Counted from the first letter of the stretch, positions 47,796 through 58,352 are shown. The stretch is 64,000 nucleotides of DNA from Phytopseudomonas punonensis (GCF_900142655.1 NZ_FRBQ01000005.1:124001-188000); one strand, 5' to 3'. Notes: generated by a model from the sequence alone, not told the origin. Numbers and translations are program-made.

Positions 47796-49656
47796 ACTCG
47801 ATCCTTTGTAATGGATTGACGACTAGCCCCTTGCCGAACGGCATGCTGCCCGGCCCACCGGCCCGTTCGATCATCGGGCGCAGCAGGAGTTTCTGCGGCC
47901 AGGTCTCGGACTCGAACAACTGGCCACGCAGCACGGCGCGCACATCGTCATCGAACGGTACAGCGGCAATCCGCTCGCTCAGGGCATCACGCAACACCCG
48001 CCAGGCCTGCACAGCCGGTACGTCGTAAACGCGCTCCAGGGTATCGATGATACCGCGCAGGTTGACCTGGATGCCCAGGGTCTGCAGCCAGAACAGCAAG
48101 TCTTCGGGGCGCTCATGGTACAGCGTCTGGGCATGACCTTTCTTGATCCGGTACTGCGGGTCGAGCATGCCGTTGCGCTCCAGCCAGGGCACGTACAGGC
48201 GCAGCGAGTCGTGATCACGCAGCAGCAGCCCACTGACCGTGCCGGCGTCGTACACCAGCACGGCGTTCTGGCCGTGCACCTCGCCGAGCATGCCGAGGCG
48301 GAACATGCGCAGGTTGACGTCGAAGAACAAGGTGCACAGTTCACCGAACAGTTGCAGTACCGACGTCGGGCCGGCAGGCAGACCACGCTGGCGGATGCAA
48401 TCGTCGAAGAAATGCTGGTCGCTGTCGGGCAATGGCGTACCCAGCGCGGCCATGGGCAGCAGGCGCTTGGCGGGGTCTGCGAGCAGCGCTGGCGGATAGC
48501 CGCGGACCATGGCCGAGAGATGGCGCGGCGCCTCATCGAACAAGGTGCCGCCGTCGGGCATGTAGCCCCACCATTTGCTTTCGTCGCAGATGTGCAGCGC
48601 CTCGCGCAGCACCTCGTCGCGCTCGCGGCCCTGGCGCAGCAGCGCCTCGCTCAATCCGCCGTTGATCATTTTCACCGCTGGCAGGTAACGCGACGCACCG
48701 AGGGAATACACCGCCATCGGCAGCTTGATGTGATCGGCCGGCGCCGCGGCGCAGGCCAGCGAACGCAGCGACGAGGTGGGATTGAAGCGACCCTCCTGGA
48801 AGCTCAGGCGCCGGCACTCGCCCCGCTCGAAGGCCGCGCCGAGCTGTGCAGGCAGTACCTGCTCCAGCTGCCAGGGGTGCACGGGCAAAGCGACGTGACT
48901 CTCGGCGATGCCCAGGGCGCGCAGCTCGGCGTCGAGCTGTGCCCGTTGCTCGGGCTCAAGGATGAACTGGGCCGGCTGACAGCTCTCCAGAGCATCGATA
49001 CCGGCACCAAAGGTCAGGCAGCTTTTGGCCACCGCGACCCAGTTGAGGGCCAGGGGCTGGTCGAACTCGGCCTGGTACTGGCGGTATTGCTCGTCATCCA
49101 GGCCCTGCTTGGCCTTGGCCAGGGGATGGAACGGCCGGTCGCGCAACGAGCCCCACTGTTCCATGGCCAGGAAGAACGCGGCGCCGTCCTTTTCCAGCAG
49201 GCCTTCGGTCGGTACCTGGTGGTCGAGGGACAGCGCAGTCTGCCCGACGCTGGTGCGCAGCACGTCCATGAACAGCTCGATGCCCTTGTCGTTGTCGACT
49301 GCATCGACTTTCACGCCTTTCAGGGCCAGGGCCATGAAGGCATCCGGGGTGAGTTGCCGGGTGCTCTGCCCCTGCACGTCCAGCACCGGCGTGCCGGGCA
49401 CCTTTTCCCAGGCCTGGGTGATGCCCGCGCGCAGGGCGACCGCCAGACCGCGTTGTTCGGCGGCGTCGTAGTGCCAGTGCCAGATCTTGTGCGGTACCTG
49501 CAGATCGGCCAACTGCGAATCCGGGTGCGCGGCACGCCAGGCGATGGGCTCGATCAGGTGGGCGTCGAGGGCGCCGAAGAAATCTTCGGCCAGCAGGCAG
49601 TCGACCAGGTCCTGCATCACCAGGTCAGCGGCAATCGAGTGGTTGGTATGAGTCAT
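47785..49656 (-). CDS. acsA: Achromobactin NIS synthetase AcsA (IucA/IucC family)
   Basis: 623 residues from the ATG at 49656. NRPS-independent siderophore synthetase that adenylates a citrate-derived carboxylate and joins it to an amine, in this pathway 2,4-diaminobutyrate according to published work as I recall it. Motifs: A-L-P-V-H-P-W-Q-L-E-Q, F-N-P-T-S-S-L-R-S-L (ATP phosphate contacts), K-L-P-M-A-V-Y-S-L-G-A-S-R, the C-terminal H-G-Q-N-A-V-L-V-Y and L-L-R-D-H-D (metal/ATP). It is 4 bp downstream of acsB. The open frame upstream of 49656 runs through acsB in another frame. Confidence 0.93.
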   Translation of the reverse strand: MTHTNHSIAADLVMQDLVDCLLAEDFFGALDAHLIEPIAWRAAHPDSQLADLQVPHKIWHWHYDAAEQRGLAVALRAGITQAWEKVPGTPVLDVQGQSTRQLTPDAFMALALKGVKVDAVDNDKGIELFMDVLRTSVGQTALSLDHQVPTEGLLEKDGAAFFLAMEQWGSLRDRPFHPLAKAKQGLDDEQYRQYQAEFDQPLALNWVAVAKSCLTFGAGIDALESCQPAQFILEPEQRAQLDAELRALGIAESHVALPVHPWQLEQVLPAQLGAAFERGECRRLSFQEGRFNPTSSLRSLACAAAPADHIKLPMAVYSLGASRYLPAVKMINGGLSEALLRQGRERDEVLREALHICDESKWWGYMPDGGTLFDEAPRHLSAMVRGYPPALLADPAKRLLPMAALGTPLPDSDQHFFDDCIRQRGLPAGPTSVLQLFGELCTLFFDVNLRMFRLGMLGEVHGQNAVLVYDAGTVSGLLLRDHDSLRLYVPWLERNGMLDPQYRIKKGHAQTLYHERPEDLLFWLQTLGIQVNLRGIIDTLERVYDVPAVQAWRVLRDALSERIAAVPFDDDVRAVLRGQLFESETWPQKLLLRPMIERAGGPGSMPFGKGLVVNPLQRIEFAT

Positions 49657-49660
49657 GGAA

Positions 49661-50434
49661 TCAGTTTCCTCGCGTCGAGGTGGCGGCCAGCTTGGCCTGG
49701 AGGGCGCGAAACGCGATGCCGCGTTCGTCACCCAGCACGAAAGTGTTGACGCCGCGTTCGAGCCACCGCAGGTGGTCGTCGGGCTGGCGTGGAATGGCGC
49801 AGTACGGGATGCCGGCTGCCTGGGCGGCGCGCCAGGTATCGAGCAGCGCTTGCTGCACCGTCGGCTGTTCGATCCGCCAGGGCGTGCCGAACGACTGGGA
49901 CAGGTCGGCAGCACCTTCGAGAATCATGTCCAGCCCCGGCACGGCGGCCAGCTCCGCGGCGCGGCGCACGCCCTCGACGCTCTCGACCATGGCCACGACC
50001 ATGATCTGCGCGTTGGCCTCGGTGACGTACTCGGCCAGGCTGGCCTTGCCGAAGGCGCCGGGGCGCCCGGCATTCAGGCTGCGCTCACCCAGCGGGTGAT
50101 ACTTGCAGGCGCGGATCGCCGCACTCAGCTCCTCGGGGCGCTCGACCTGCGGCAGAACGATGCCCTGAGCGCCGCCGTCGAGCAGGCGCAGCATGCGCTT
50201 GGGCGCGAAGTCTGGCACCCGCACCAGGGGCGTGAGCGCATAGCTCTCGGCCGTGCGGATCATGTGCTCGACGGTTTCCGGGTTGATCAGCACGTGTTCC
50301 ATGTCGATGATCACGAAGTCGTAGCCGGCCTCGGCGATCAGCTCGATGGACGCCGCCGATGGAATCGAGGCGATCAAGCCGCGCACCGCCTCGCCGGCAG
50401 CCAGCTGCCCCTTGAGTCGGTTGGTTCTCAGCAT
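49661..50434 (-). CDS. acsB: Achromobactin cluster aldolase AcsB (HpcH/HpaI family)
   Basis: 257 residues, TIM-barrel class II aldolase/citrate-lyase-like. Motifs: G-Y-D-F-V-I-I-D-M-E-H near residue 40, V-R-V-P-D-F-A-P-K-R (substrate Arg), D-G-G-A-Q-G-I-V-L-P-Q-V-E and M-V-E-S-V-E-G-V-R-R (metal-binding Glu), then the second metal site E-G-A-A-D-L-S-Q-S. Its chemistry in achromobactin assembly is unproven; supply of citrate-type or 2-oxo acid units is often assumed. Overlaps acsC by 7 bp. Confidence 0.9.
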   Translation of the reverse strand: MLRTNRLKGQLAAGEAVRGLIASIPSAASIELIAEAGYDFVIIDMEHVLINPETVEHMIRTAESYALTPLVRVPDFAPKRMLRLLDGGAQGIVLPQVERPEELSAAIRACKYHPLGERSLNAGRPGAFGKASLAEYVTEANAQIMVVAMVESVEGVRRAAELAAVPGLDMILEGAADLSQSFGTPWRIEQPTVQQALLDTWRAAQAAGIPYCAIPRQPDDHLRWLERGVNTFVLGDERGIAFRALQAKLAATSTRGN

Positions 50435-52293
50435 GTGCGTGGCCCATGGATATGCAAGGGATTTGGCACGCGCTTGAAGCGCCGCTCGCCATCGCCGAGC
50501 AGCCGGCGCTTGGTCAGCTCCTCCACCTCGTATTCGGCGGCGAACACGTCGAATGCATCGAAGCGTGCGGCGTGCTGCGGGTGCTCGCGCTGGTAGTCGA
50601 GCACCACGTCTGCGGTCATGCGCCAGAACTCGCCCTCGTCCAGGCCATAGTGCTGACGCAGGAAGATCGCCATCTCGGCCAGGCAGATGAAGAAGAACGC
50701 GTCGCAGGAAAAATCGCGCACCGCGTTCAGGTCGTCGGTGAGGATGAACGAATTGCGGTTCAGCTTGGCGTGGCTCGCCGGCAGCGGCACCAGCTCGGGC
50801 GCCAGTTCCGGGCGAGCCAGGTGCGCCGGCGAATAACGCACGCCGTCGTGGAAATCCTTCAGGGCGATACGCTCGGGCCAGCCGTCGCGGTGGATCAGTA
50901 CGATGTTCTGGCCGTGGGATTCCATGCCGATGCCCTCGGCATACAACATGTGCACGATGGGCGCCACGCTGACGCGCAGCAGTTGCTGCACCCAGGCGTG
51001 CAGGCCGTACCCGGCGATCCAGGCATCGATGAACGGGCGCTGCTCGCCCTCGCCATAGCGGTTCTCGACATGGCTCAGGCCATTGAACGGCACGCCCTGC
51101 TCGCCCGCCTTCAGGTAACGGTTGAGGTTTTCCCGCCAGATAGCGCCCAGGGTGCCGTAGGTCTGGCTCTGGCGGATGGCGGGCAACGTGGCGTAATCGA
51201 AACTGACCCCGGCCACTTCGCCGAGAACTACGAAACCCAGTTTCTGGGCGGTGGCGTCACTGGCGATCAGCCGTTGCAGCCAGTCATTGATGATCGGCCC
51301 GTTGAGCACCGTGTGCCGCGCCAGGATGCGCGTGCTTGAGGTGTTGGTCATGCTCAGGGCGAGCTTCACGTAGGGCCGCATGGGCTGCTCGACGTTGGCC
51401 AGGGTGCGGATCGACTGCTGGGGGCGGTAATCCGGGCCGGACGTACCCAGGTACAGCAACTCGCCACGGGCCAACTCGGCCTGGAAGTTCGGCACGATGA
51501 CCTGCTCCCACTGCCAGGGGTGCACGGGAATCGGCCAGTAGTCGGCGAGCGCGCGGCCCTGCTCGGCCAGTGCCCGGTCGATCTCGGCCCAGCGCCCGGC
51601 GCCGAATTCATCCTCAAGAAAGCGCTGCAGGTCGATGCCTTGCGACTGGTTCACCGAACCCAGCCTGCGGGCGATGCCCAGCCAGACCACCGCTAGCGGC
51701 TGCCCGAACTCCGGGCCATAACGGCGGTTGTCATCCAGGGAAAAGCCGATGCGCGACTTGTAGCACGGGTGGTAGCTGTGGGCATCCATGAAGTGCCGCT
51801 CCAGGCTGTCGGCATCCAGGGTGTGTGGCGCCGCAGCGGGCCGGTAGTCCTGGCTGCGCGACTGCAGGTCCTTGAGCAGTGTCTGCTCCAGTTCCTGGAT
51901 GAAGCGCGGCATGTGCGGGCCGTCGGCCAGCTCGCCGAGCAGCTCGGCGATGGCCTGGTGCAGATCAGGCTGGCTGGCCTGGCCCCTGGCGTCGATACGC
52001 TGCAGGGTGGCCGAGTCGAGGCGGATGATGGCGAAGCTGTCGCTGAGCAAGCCCTGGCAACGGTACTCGACCGCAGCGCCCTGCTCATCTTTGCCGTCGA
52101 CGATGAAGCACTGCTGGCCATCACCCAGGGGCTCTTGGCGATAGCTCAGCATGTCCTCGTAAAGCAGGGTTTGCAGCAGTTGCCCAACCACCCGCTGCGA
52201 TACCTGGCGGTAACGCTGCGGGTCGGCTGGGGTCAGCCACGCGTGGGCATGGGCGATCAGTTCGGGCGAACGAAGGGGAGAAAACGAAGACAT
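50428..52293 (-). CDS. acsC: Achromobactin NIS synthetase AcsC (IucA/IucC family)
   Basis: 621 residues from the ATG at 52293 (GAGGTG 7 bp upstream); an ATG at 52308, inside the yhcA stop overlap, is the alternative. Motifs: M-D-A-H-S-Y-H-P-C-Y-K-S-R-I-G-F, P-I-P-V-H-P-W-Q-W-E-Q, P-Q-Q-S-I-R-T-L, K-L-A-L-S-M-T-N-T-S-S-T-R, and M-E-S-H-G-Q-N-I-V-L-I near the C-terminal nucleotide pocket. It carries out one of the later condensations of the pathway. Confidence 0.93.
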   Translation of the reverse strand: MSSFSPLRSPELIAHAHAWLTPADPQRYRQVSQRVVGQLLQTLLYEDMLSYRQEPLGDGQQCFIVDGKDEQGAAVEYRCQGLLSDSFAIIRLDSATLQRIDARGQASQPDLHQAIAELLGELADGPHMPRFIQELEQTLLKDLQSRSQDYRPAAAPHTLDADSLERHFMDAHSYHPCYKSRIGFSLDDNRRYGPEFGQPLAVVWLGIARRLGSVNQSQGIDLQRFLEDEFGAGRWAEIDRALAEQGRALADYWPIPVHPWQWEQVIVPNFQAELARGELLYLGTSGPDYRPQQSIRTLANVEQPMRPYVKLALSMTNTSSTRILARHTVLNGPIINDWLQRLIASDATAQKLGFVVLGEVAGVSFDYATLPAIRQSQTYGTLGAIWRENLNRYLKAGEQGVPFNGLSHVENRYGEGEQRPFIDAWIAGYGLHAWVQQLLRVSVAPIVHMLYAEGIGMESHGQNIVLIHRDGWPERIALKDFHDGVRYSPAHLARPELAPELVPLPASHAKLNRNSFILTDDLNAVRDFSCDAFFFICLAEMAIFLRQHYGLDEGEFWRMTADVVLDYQREHPQHAARFDAFDVFAAEYEVEELTKRRLLGDGERRFKRVPNPLHIHGPRTC

Positions 52294-52304
52294 TGATAGA
52301 CACC

Positions 52305-53717
52305 TCATGAACGGTGTTCGGACAGGGCCGAGCCGGGCTCGGCGCCGTCACTGGAAAGGGGAAAACGCCAGGCGAATGGCAGGGCGAGGAGGATCAGCAC
52401 GGCGGTCGCGATAAACACTTCACCGACGGCGCTGGCGGTACCGGCATGCGCCGACCCCCAGTCATTCCCAAGGCGAACCTGGAGCCACAACGACGCCAGC
52501 ACGATGGCCAGGGACGACAGCAGGCGCCGGGAGATGTTGTTCATCGCCGCGCCCTGGGTGATCAGCGCCTCTGGCAGCACGTCCAGCCCGGCAGTGGTCA
52601 CCGGCATGTAGGACAGCCCCAAGCCGACGCCGCGCACCACCATCAGCAGGCAGATGGCGAGCATGCCGACATCGTGGTCGATGGTGCCCAAGGCGAAGGT
52701 CGCCAGGCCGGTCAGCAGCAAACCGGCGCAGACGATGCCGCGCGGCCCGTGACGATCCAGCGCTTTGCCGCCGAAGTGGCCGAACAGACTGGCCGACAAG
52801 GCGGTACAGAGCAGCGCGATACCGGTCCAGATGGCGCTGTGCCCCATCACCATCTGCACCAGCAGCGGCACCAGCACCAGGCACTCGAACATGCCGATGG
52901 ATTGCACCACAGCGATCACCACGCTGGAGCGGTAGCCCTTCAAGGCGAAGACGCGCAGCTCCAGCAAGGGCGCCGGGTGGCGCAACTGGTGCCGCACGAA
53001 CGCCACCAGGCAGAACGCCGCCAGCAGCAGGCCGAGCAGGTTGAACGGATCCTGCAGCGCCTGCAGGTCGTGCAACCGCCCCACGGTAATCATCAGCACG
53101 CCGATACCGATCGCGACCAGCAGGTAGCCGCTCAGGTCGAACGCCTTGGCGGCGCCCGCCTCGCTTTTCGGCAGCACGTTGACGGCCAGGCCCAAGGCCA
53201 ACAGGCCGATGGGCACGTTGACCAGGAACAGCGCGCGCCAGTCGTACCACTGCAGCACCAGGCTGCCGCACAATGGCCCGACCGCCGGGGCGAGCATTAC
53301 TGCCGCGCCCCACAGGCCGGTTACCGTGCCGCGCTCACCTTTCGGGTAAACCGAAAAGATGATCGCCAGCGACAGGGGAATCATCAGCCCGCTGGCGATG
53401 CCCTGCACCACACGCGCAGCAATCACCCAGGCGATCGAGCCGGCCATGGCGCCCAGCAGCGAGCCACCGATAAACAGCGCAAGACCGCCCAGGTACATTG
53501 GCTTGCGACCTACGCGCTGGGCCAGGTACCCCGTCAGCGGCATGGTCATGCCCATGCTCACCATGAACGCTGCGACGATCCACGTGGCCATGACCGGGCC
53601 CAGCGCGAACGCCTCGATGAAGGCCGGCAATGCCGGATTCAACGAGGTGTTGTTGAGGCTCACGGTGGTGGTGCCGAGAATCACCGCCACGACCACCAGG
53701 CGACGTGACGCCAGCAT
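52305..53717 (-). CDS. yhcA: MFS exporter of the DHA2 (EmrB/QacA) type, probable siderophore exporter
   Basis: 470 residues with 14 predicted helices. Signatures: T-T-V-S-L-N-N-T-S-L-N-P-A-L-P (motif D1-like), G-Y-L-A-Q-R-V-G-R-K-P-M-Y (motif A), R-V-V-Q-G-I-A-S-G-L-M-I-P (motif B) and G-P-L-C-G-S-L-V (motif C). Embedded between acsE and acsC, so it most likely secretes achromobactin. It shares one base with the acsE stop region. Confidence 0.9.
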   Translation of the reverse strand: MLASRRLVVVAVILGTTTVSLNNTSLNPALPAFIEAFALGPVMATWIVAAFMVSMGMTMPLTGYLAQRVGRKPMYLGGLALFIGGSLLGAMAGSIAWVIAARVVQGIASGLMIPLSLAIIFSVYPKGERGTVTGLWGAAVMLAPAVGPLCGSLVLQWYDWRALFLVNVPIGLLALGLAVNVLPKSEAGAAKAFDLSGYLLVAIGIGVLMITVGRLHDLQALQDPFNLLGLLLAAFCLVAFVRHQLRHPAPLLELRVFALKGYRSSVVIAVVQSIGMFECLVLVPLLVQMVMGHSAIWTGIALLCTALSASLFGHFGGKALDRHGPRGIVCAGLLLTGLATFALGTIDHDVGMLAICLLMVVRGVGLGLSYMPVTTAGLDVLPEALITQGAAMNNISRRLLSSLAIVLASLWLQVRLGNDWGSAHAGTASAVGEVFIATAVLILLALPFAWRFPLSSDGAEPGSALSEHRS

Positions 53718-54916
53718 CAGCCATCACCTCGGCCGACGAACACCTGCTCCGGGCGCGGATGACAGAGAAAGTCGGCGTGGGAGATGTTGTAGCCGTACGC
53801 GCCGGCCATGGGCAGCACCAGCAGGTCGCCAACGGCCGGATCGACCAGTTGCCGACCACGGCTGAGCACGTCCTTGGGCGTGCACAGCTGGCCGACCACG
53901 CTGTAAGGCCGCGACACGCCGCTTGATTCGCGCCCTGCCGCCGGTAGATGGATCACCGGATGATCGTGGCCCTGGGCGGCCGGCAGGCGGAACTGGTGGG
54001 TACCGCCGCGACAGATCAGAAAGTGCTGGCCGTGGCTGGATTTGCTGTCCAGCACCTCGATGGCGTAATAGCCGCAGTACGCACTGATGAAACGCCCCGG
54101 CTCGAAACGCACTACTGGCGCATCCGTCAACGCCCCGAGCCGGCTCTGCAGGTGACGACATAGGCGTGGCCAGTCGAAGCGCTCGCCGCTCAGGTAGTCC
54201 ACGCCAATGCCGCCGCCGACGTTCAAGTGAGTAACGGTCTCGGGCCGAGTAGCCAGGGCCTTCCACTGCGCCCAGCGCCCCAGGTACAGGTCGAGCAGCT
54301 GCTCATGGCGTTCGACTTGCTGCTGGTGGGACATCGCATGCACATGGAAACCCTGCAGACGCAGGTGGCTGCTGGCCTCCACCCGCTTGACCGCCTCTGG
54401 CACCTCTGCCTCGTCCAGGCCGAACGGCGTCGCCGTGCCGGCCATGGCCAGGCGGCTGGACAGCGTGGCCGGCAGCTCCGGGTTGATGCGGATGAACACC
54501 GCCTGCACCTTGCCCAGCTCGGCGGCGATGCGTTGCAGGCGCTCGATTTCGCCCAGGCTCTCGACATGAATGGCCGCCACGCCCTGGCTCAGTGCGGCGC
54601 GGAAGTCGGAGTCCAGCTTGCCGGGCCCGGAAAACACGAAGGGCCGGTCGCTGGACGTCGCCTGCAGCCGTTCGATCTCGCCACCGGAGGAAATCTCGAA
54701 GCCATCCACCAGTGGTGCCAGGGTACGCAGGATCGGCGCTTCGCTGTTGGCCTTGATCGCGTAGAACAGCTCGACACCGGCCGGCAGCGCGGCCATCACC
54801 TCGCGCACGTGCTGCGCCAAGGCGTCGAGGTCGTAGACGAATACCGCCAGCGGATCGGCCGCGCGGCTGCGGGCCTGTCCGATGGCATCCAGTACGTTGG
54901 CGGGCAGCTTATCCAT
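53717..54916 (-). CDS. acsE: PLP-dependent decarboxylase AcsE (alanine racemase fold, fold type III)
   Basis: 399 residues with N-terminal PLP barrel and C-terminal beta domain. PLP lysine is K55 in F-Y-A-I-K-A-N; also H-V-H-A-M-S-H, N-V-G-G-G-I-G-V-D-Y (PLP phosphate), E-P-G-R-F-I and the C-terminal Y-G-Y-N-I-S. Close to SbnH-type enzymes that decarboxylate citryl-serine, which would supply the ethanolamine part of achromobactin; older naming as a diaminobutyrate decarboxylase is possible. Overlaps acsD by 8 bp. Confidence 0.92.
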   Translation of the reverse strand: MDKLPANVLDAIGQARSRAADPLAVFVYDLDALAQHVREVMAALPAGVELFYAIKANSEAPILRTLAPLVDGFEISSGGEIERLQATSSDRPFVFSGPGKLDSDFRAALSQGVAAIHVESLGEIERLQRIAAELGKVQAVFIRINPELPATLSSRLAMAGTATPFGLDEAEVPEAVKRVEASSHLRLQGFHVHAMSHQQQVERHEQLLDLYLGRWAQWKALATRPETVTHLNVGGGIGVDYLSGERFDWPRLCRHLQSRLGALTDAPVVRFEPGRFISAYCGYYAIEVLDSKSSHGQHFLICRGGTHQFRLPAAQGHDHPVIHLPAAGRESSGVSRPYSVVGQLCTPKDVLSRGRQLVDPAVGDLLVLPMAGAYGYNISHADFLCHPRPEQVFVGRGDG

Positions 54917-56762
54917 GGCTCACCTCCTCTGCCCACGGGCACGCCAGCCTGACGTAACCGGCATGCCGGTCGGCCTGGGCCGACAGGCGCACCTTGAGGT
55001 TGGTCTTGCAGGCGATCGGCTCGCCGGCCAGCAAGGCCTCCAGCTCGGGCGCCGGGCGCACCAGCTCGCTGCGTATTGCCTGCAACTGCCGTTCGACCCG
55101 CTGCCACATGGCGGCGGCCAGGTGCGGTCGCTCCCAGCTCAGCGCCAGAATGGCCTCGGACAGGTTATTGACGAAAAGGCAGTAGCTGATGCGCTTCCAG
55201 CCCTGCTCGCGGGTGTAGGTCAGTGACTGGCGAACCCGCTCGGCGATGCCTGCTTCCAGATGATTCATACCCAGGTCGTCGGTGAGCTTCACCCCTTCGA
55301 AGTCGCGCAGCAGCAGTTGCGCCGGCCAGCGGTTGTCGTGCACCAGCACGGCGTTCTGCAGGTGCGGCTCGAGCACCACGCCATGGTTGAAGAACAGCGC
55401 CAGCACCGGGCGCAGCAACAACGCCTGGTAGGCCTCGAACCAGGCCAGCAGGTAGTCGTCACTCGGCTTGCGAGCGCCCGGTTGTTGCAGGAAGCCGTGA
55501 ATCAGCGGGCGCAGCTGCAGGTTGCGGGCGAACAGCGTGCCGGCCATCAGGCAGGACTGCGGCGAGGCGTGGCGGCAGAAGTTCTCGCGCAGGATGGCGC
55601 CGGTCTGCTCGCGGAACCAGTGCGTGTCATCAAAGCTGCTGCCGGCCGGCGCCCAGCTCAGCGCGCCCGGCTCGCTGACCAGGGTGGCACCACCGATGGT
55701 CGCCCCGTGCTCGCGTTGCAAGCGGCTGAACAGGCGGTCGATGAACAGCGCGCTGTCCAGCTCGTACCAGGCGTTCTTGCGCACGCAGTTGGTGATGCGC
55801 ACGTTCAGCGAACCCTTGAGGAAGTAATCGCGGCCTTCGCCGTACCAGGTGCGCATCGACGCGGTCGGGCTGGCCAGCGGGCCTTTCTGGCCGAGGTCGA
55901 CGATCTCGCCGCTAGCGACCAGTGCCTTGACCCGCGGATCGGCCAGGAACAACTCGGCCTGTACCGGGTGCAGGCCGATCACCGCCCGCCCACTGCGGGC
56001 CAGGCGCTGGTCGGCGAAACCGGCCAGCACCTGCTCGTCGCTCAGACCATTGCCGCGCAGCAGCAAGCCGTCACGCGGGACTTCGAGCACATGCAGCGGT
56101 ACCCGTGCGCGGAACTCCGGCGCGTAGGTCTGCTGGCCCAGGTGCTCGGGCCATAGCCGGGCCTTGGGCGCCGGGTGGTTGGGGTGACCGAACCACAGGC
56201 CCTGCTCGCTGGCTAGGTAGTCGCGCAGCGGGTCGTTGCCCTCGCTCTGCAGGGCGTGATCGACGATGGCGGCGGTCACGCCCTGGCTCTGCATCACCTG
56301 TTCGAGCAATTCGTCATTACGCGAGCCGGTCAGCTGCTGGCAGGCCTCGAGCAGATGCGCGGCGAACTCGGCGAACGGCGGGCAATGCCAGTCGCCATCT
56401 CCCTCGCGCTTGTACAGGTCACTGAGGTAACGCTGGCTGCCGAGCGGGTCACGGCGATCCACCAGCACCAGAAACTGGCAATTACCCGGCAGATCGATCA
56501 GCAGAGGCAAGCCCTTGCCCTGCATCGCGCGCAGGTAATTGGCCGGCGCGATGCCGCGCACATGGGACGGCCAGGCATAGCGGGCGCGGTTTTCCGGCAG
56601 CGCGAATTCCTTGATCAGGCAATTGAGCAAGGCGTGGGTGGCGGCCATTTCGCTGATCACCCGGGCCATGCTGCCGCGCACCGAATCGATGCGGGTGACG
56701 CTGGCCGCTTCCTCGAAGGCGGCCGGGTAGGTACGGGTTGCGCGTGCGGATTGCTCAGCCAC
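54909..56762 (-). CDS. acsD: Achromobactin NIS synthetase AcsD (IucA/IucC family)
   Basis: 617 residues from a GTG at 56762 preceded by GGAGGT; the frame extends 23 codons upstream inside acsF. Motifs: [12 protein letters not shown] (nucleotide contacts), the R-V-P-L-H-V and G-L-H-P-V-Q-A-E region, S-P-T-A-S-M-R-T and [13 protein letters not shown], and H-L-Q-N-A-V-L-V-H. Structural work on the Dickeya enzyme showed stereoselective attachment of serine to citrate, the first committed step; this orthologue is inferred to do the same. Confidence 0.93.
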   Translation of the reverse strand: MAEQSARATRTYPAAFEEAASVTRIDSVRGSMARVISEMAATHALLNCLIKEFALPENRARYAWPSHVRGIAPANYLRAMQGKGLPLLIDLPGNCQFLVLVDRRDPLGSQRYLSDLYKREGDGDWHCPPFAEFAAHLLEACQQLTGSRNDELLEQVMQSQGVTAAIVDHALQSEGNDPLRDYLASEQGLWFGHPNHPAPKARLWPEHLGQQTYAPEFRARVPLHVLEVPRDGLLLRGNGLSDEQVLAGFADQRLARSGRAVIGLHPVQAELFLADPRVKALVASGEIVDLGQKGPLASPTASMRTWYGEGRDYFLKGSLNVRITNCVRKNAWYELDSALFIDRLFSRLQREHGATIGGATLVSEPGALSWAPAGSSFDDTHWFREQTGAILRENFCRHASPQSCLMAGTLFARNLQLRPLIHGFLQQPGARKPSDDYLLAWFEAYQALLLRPVLALFFNHGVVLEPHLQNAVLVHDNRWPAQLLLRDFEGVKLTDDLGMNHLEAGIAERVRQSLTYTREQGWKRISYCLFVNNLSEAILALSWERPHLAAAMWQRVERQLQAIRSELVRPAPELEALLAGEPIACKTNLKVRLSAQADRHAGYVRLACPWAEEVSHG

Positions 56763-58140
56763 GGGCACCTCCCAAAGCGGCGACCAGCGCGCGTTCGAAG
56801 CGGGCGACCACCTCGGCGCACTGCGCCTCATCGATGATCAACGGTGGCAGCAGGCGAATCACGCTGCCATGGCGCCCGCCGCGTTCGAGCAGCAGGCCCT
56901 GCTTGAAGCACTCGCTCTGGATGGCTGCAGACAGCGCGGCGTCCATGGGGCGGGCGCCCAGGGCGTCAGGGCTCTGGCGCTCGTCGACGATTTCCAGGCC
57001 CAGCATCAGCCCGCGGCCGCGCACCTGGCCGATGGCCGGATAACGCTCGCGTAATGCATTCAGGCGCGCCCTCAGCCAGTCGCCGCGCACACGGGCCTGC
57101 TCGGCCAATTCGTCGCGCTGGATGATCTGCAGGGTGGTCATGCCGCTGGCCATGGCCATCTGGTTGCCACGGAAGGTGCCGGTGTGGGCACCGGGTTGCC
57201 AGGCGTCGAACTCGCGCTTGATGGCCAGCACCGCCAGCGGCAGGCCGCCGCCGACCGCTTTGGACATGACGATGATGTCTGGCTCGATACCGGCGTGCTC
57301 GAAGGCGAACATCCGCCCGGTGCGGCCGAAGCCGGCCTGTACTTCATCGACGATCAACAGGATGCCGTGGCGTTGGGTCACCTCACGCAAGGTGCGCAGC
57401 CACTCATTGGGCGCTGGGTTGGCACCGCCCTCGCCCTGCACCGCCTCGACGATCACCGCCGCCGGCAGGCTGACGCCGCTTTCGACGTCTTCGATGAACT
57501 GGGTGAAGTAATGGGACAGCGCCTGCACACCCGCCTCGCCGCCGATGCCCAGCGGGCAACGGTATTCGTGGGGGTACGGCATGAACTGCACGCCGGGCAT
57601 CAGCGAGGCCACGGCATCCTTCGGGCCGGTATTACCGGTCACCGCCAGGGCGCCATGGGTCATGCCATGGTAACCACCGGAAAAGGCGATCACATTGCTG
57701 CGCCGGGTCACGGTCTTGGCCAGCTTGAGCGCGGCCTCCACCGCATCGGCGCCGGATGGCCCGCAGAACTGCAGGCAATAGCCGTTGGCCGGCAGCACGC
57801 CCAGTAGGGTTTCGCTGAAGGCGTCCTTCAACGGTGTGGTCAGGTCCAGGGTATGCATCGGCACCCCGGAGGCCAGAAAGCTCGACAAGCTGTCGACGAT
57901 GGCCGGATGGTTGTGGCCCAGCGCCAGGGTTCCGGCCCCGGCCAGGCAATCGAGGTAGCGGCGCCCCTCGACATCGGTCACCCACACGCCCTGCGCCTTG
58001 GCGATGGCCAGGGGCAGCTTGCGCGGGTAGCTGCGCACATTGGATTCGAAGCGGTCCTGGCGTGCCAGGTAATCCGCGTTGTTGCTTTGCGCCGTATCGC
58101 GATTGAATCGCTCCAGCGGCAGGGTACGTTCACTAAGCAT
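56755..58140 (-). CDS. acsF: Diaminobutyrate--2-oxoglutarate aminotransferase AcsF
   Basis: Class III PLP aminotransferase that makes 2,4-diaminobutyrate for achromobactin. From the ATG at 58140 (GAGG 9 bp upstream) it has 461 residues. Alternatives at 58206 or 58218 add 22-26 residues but lack a ribosome site and fall in a 14-bp tandem repeat. Motifs: [45 protein letters not shown] and the PLP lysine in [10 protein letters not shown]. It is the first gene of the biosynthetic block. Confidence 0.92.
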   Translation of the reverse strand: MLSERTLPLERFNRDTAQSNNADYLARQDRFESNVRSYPRKLPLAIAKAQGVWVTDVEGRRYLDCLAGAGTLALGHNHPAIVDSLSSFLASGVPMHTLDLTTPLKDAFSETLLGVLPANGYCLQFCGPSGADAVEAALKLAKTVTRRSNVIAFSGGYHGMTHGALAVTGNTGPKDAVASLMPGVQFMPYPHEYRCPLGIGGEAGVQALSHYFTQFIEDVESGVSLPAAVIVEAVQGEGGANPAPNEWLRTLREVTQRHGILLIVDEVQAGFGRTGRMFAFEHAGIEPDIIVMSKAVGGGLPLAVLAIKREFDAWQPGAHTGTFRGNQMAMASGMTTLQIIQRDELAEQARVRGDWLRARLNALRERYPAIGQVRGRGLMLGLEIVDERQSPDALGARPMDAALSAAIQSECFKQGLLLERGGRHGSVIRLLPPLIIDEAQCAEVVARFERALVAALGGARG

Positions 58141-58204
58141 GGTGCTCGCCTCTATCTGTTCGAGGCTCCGGATGGAGCCGTTGAAAGTCGTCAGCACTGC
58201 ACTC

Positions 58205-58231
58205 ATCAGTAACGGCATATCAGTAACGGCA
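58205..58231. repeat. 14-bp tandem repeat at the acsF 5' end
   Basis: ATCAGTAACGGCAT is followed directly by ATCAGTAACGGCA. On the minus strand each copy contains ATG-CCG-TTA-CTG-AT, so the repeat duplicates the potential upstream start codon of acsF. Confidence 0.85.
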
Positions 58232-58303
58232 GGTCACGCCGAATGCGGGCTGCCTTCTACGAGGCGTCCCGCTTCATCCCTGAATGGTTGGTTTTATTGT
58301 GTT

Positions 58304-58333
58304 CAGCGAACGCCCGTTACCAGGCGTTCGCTG
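58304..58333. terminator. 11-bp inverted repeat between the receptor gene and acsF
   Basis: CAGCGAACGCC, 8-nt loop, GGCGTTCGCTG, located 20 bp beyond the receptor stop on the minus strand. No T-run follows, so it may only partly terminate receptor transcripts or stabilise their 3' end, setting different receptor and biosynthesis levels. Confidence 0.5.
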
Positions 58334-58352
58334 TGGAGGTGCAACGGATAAA

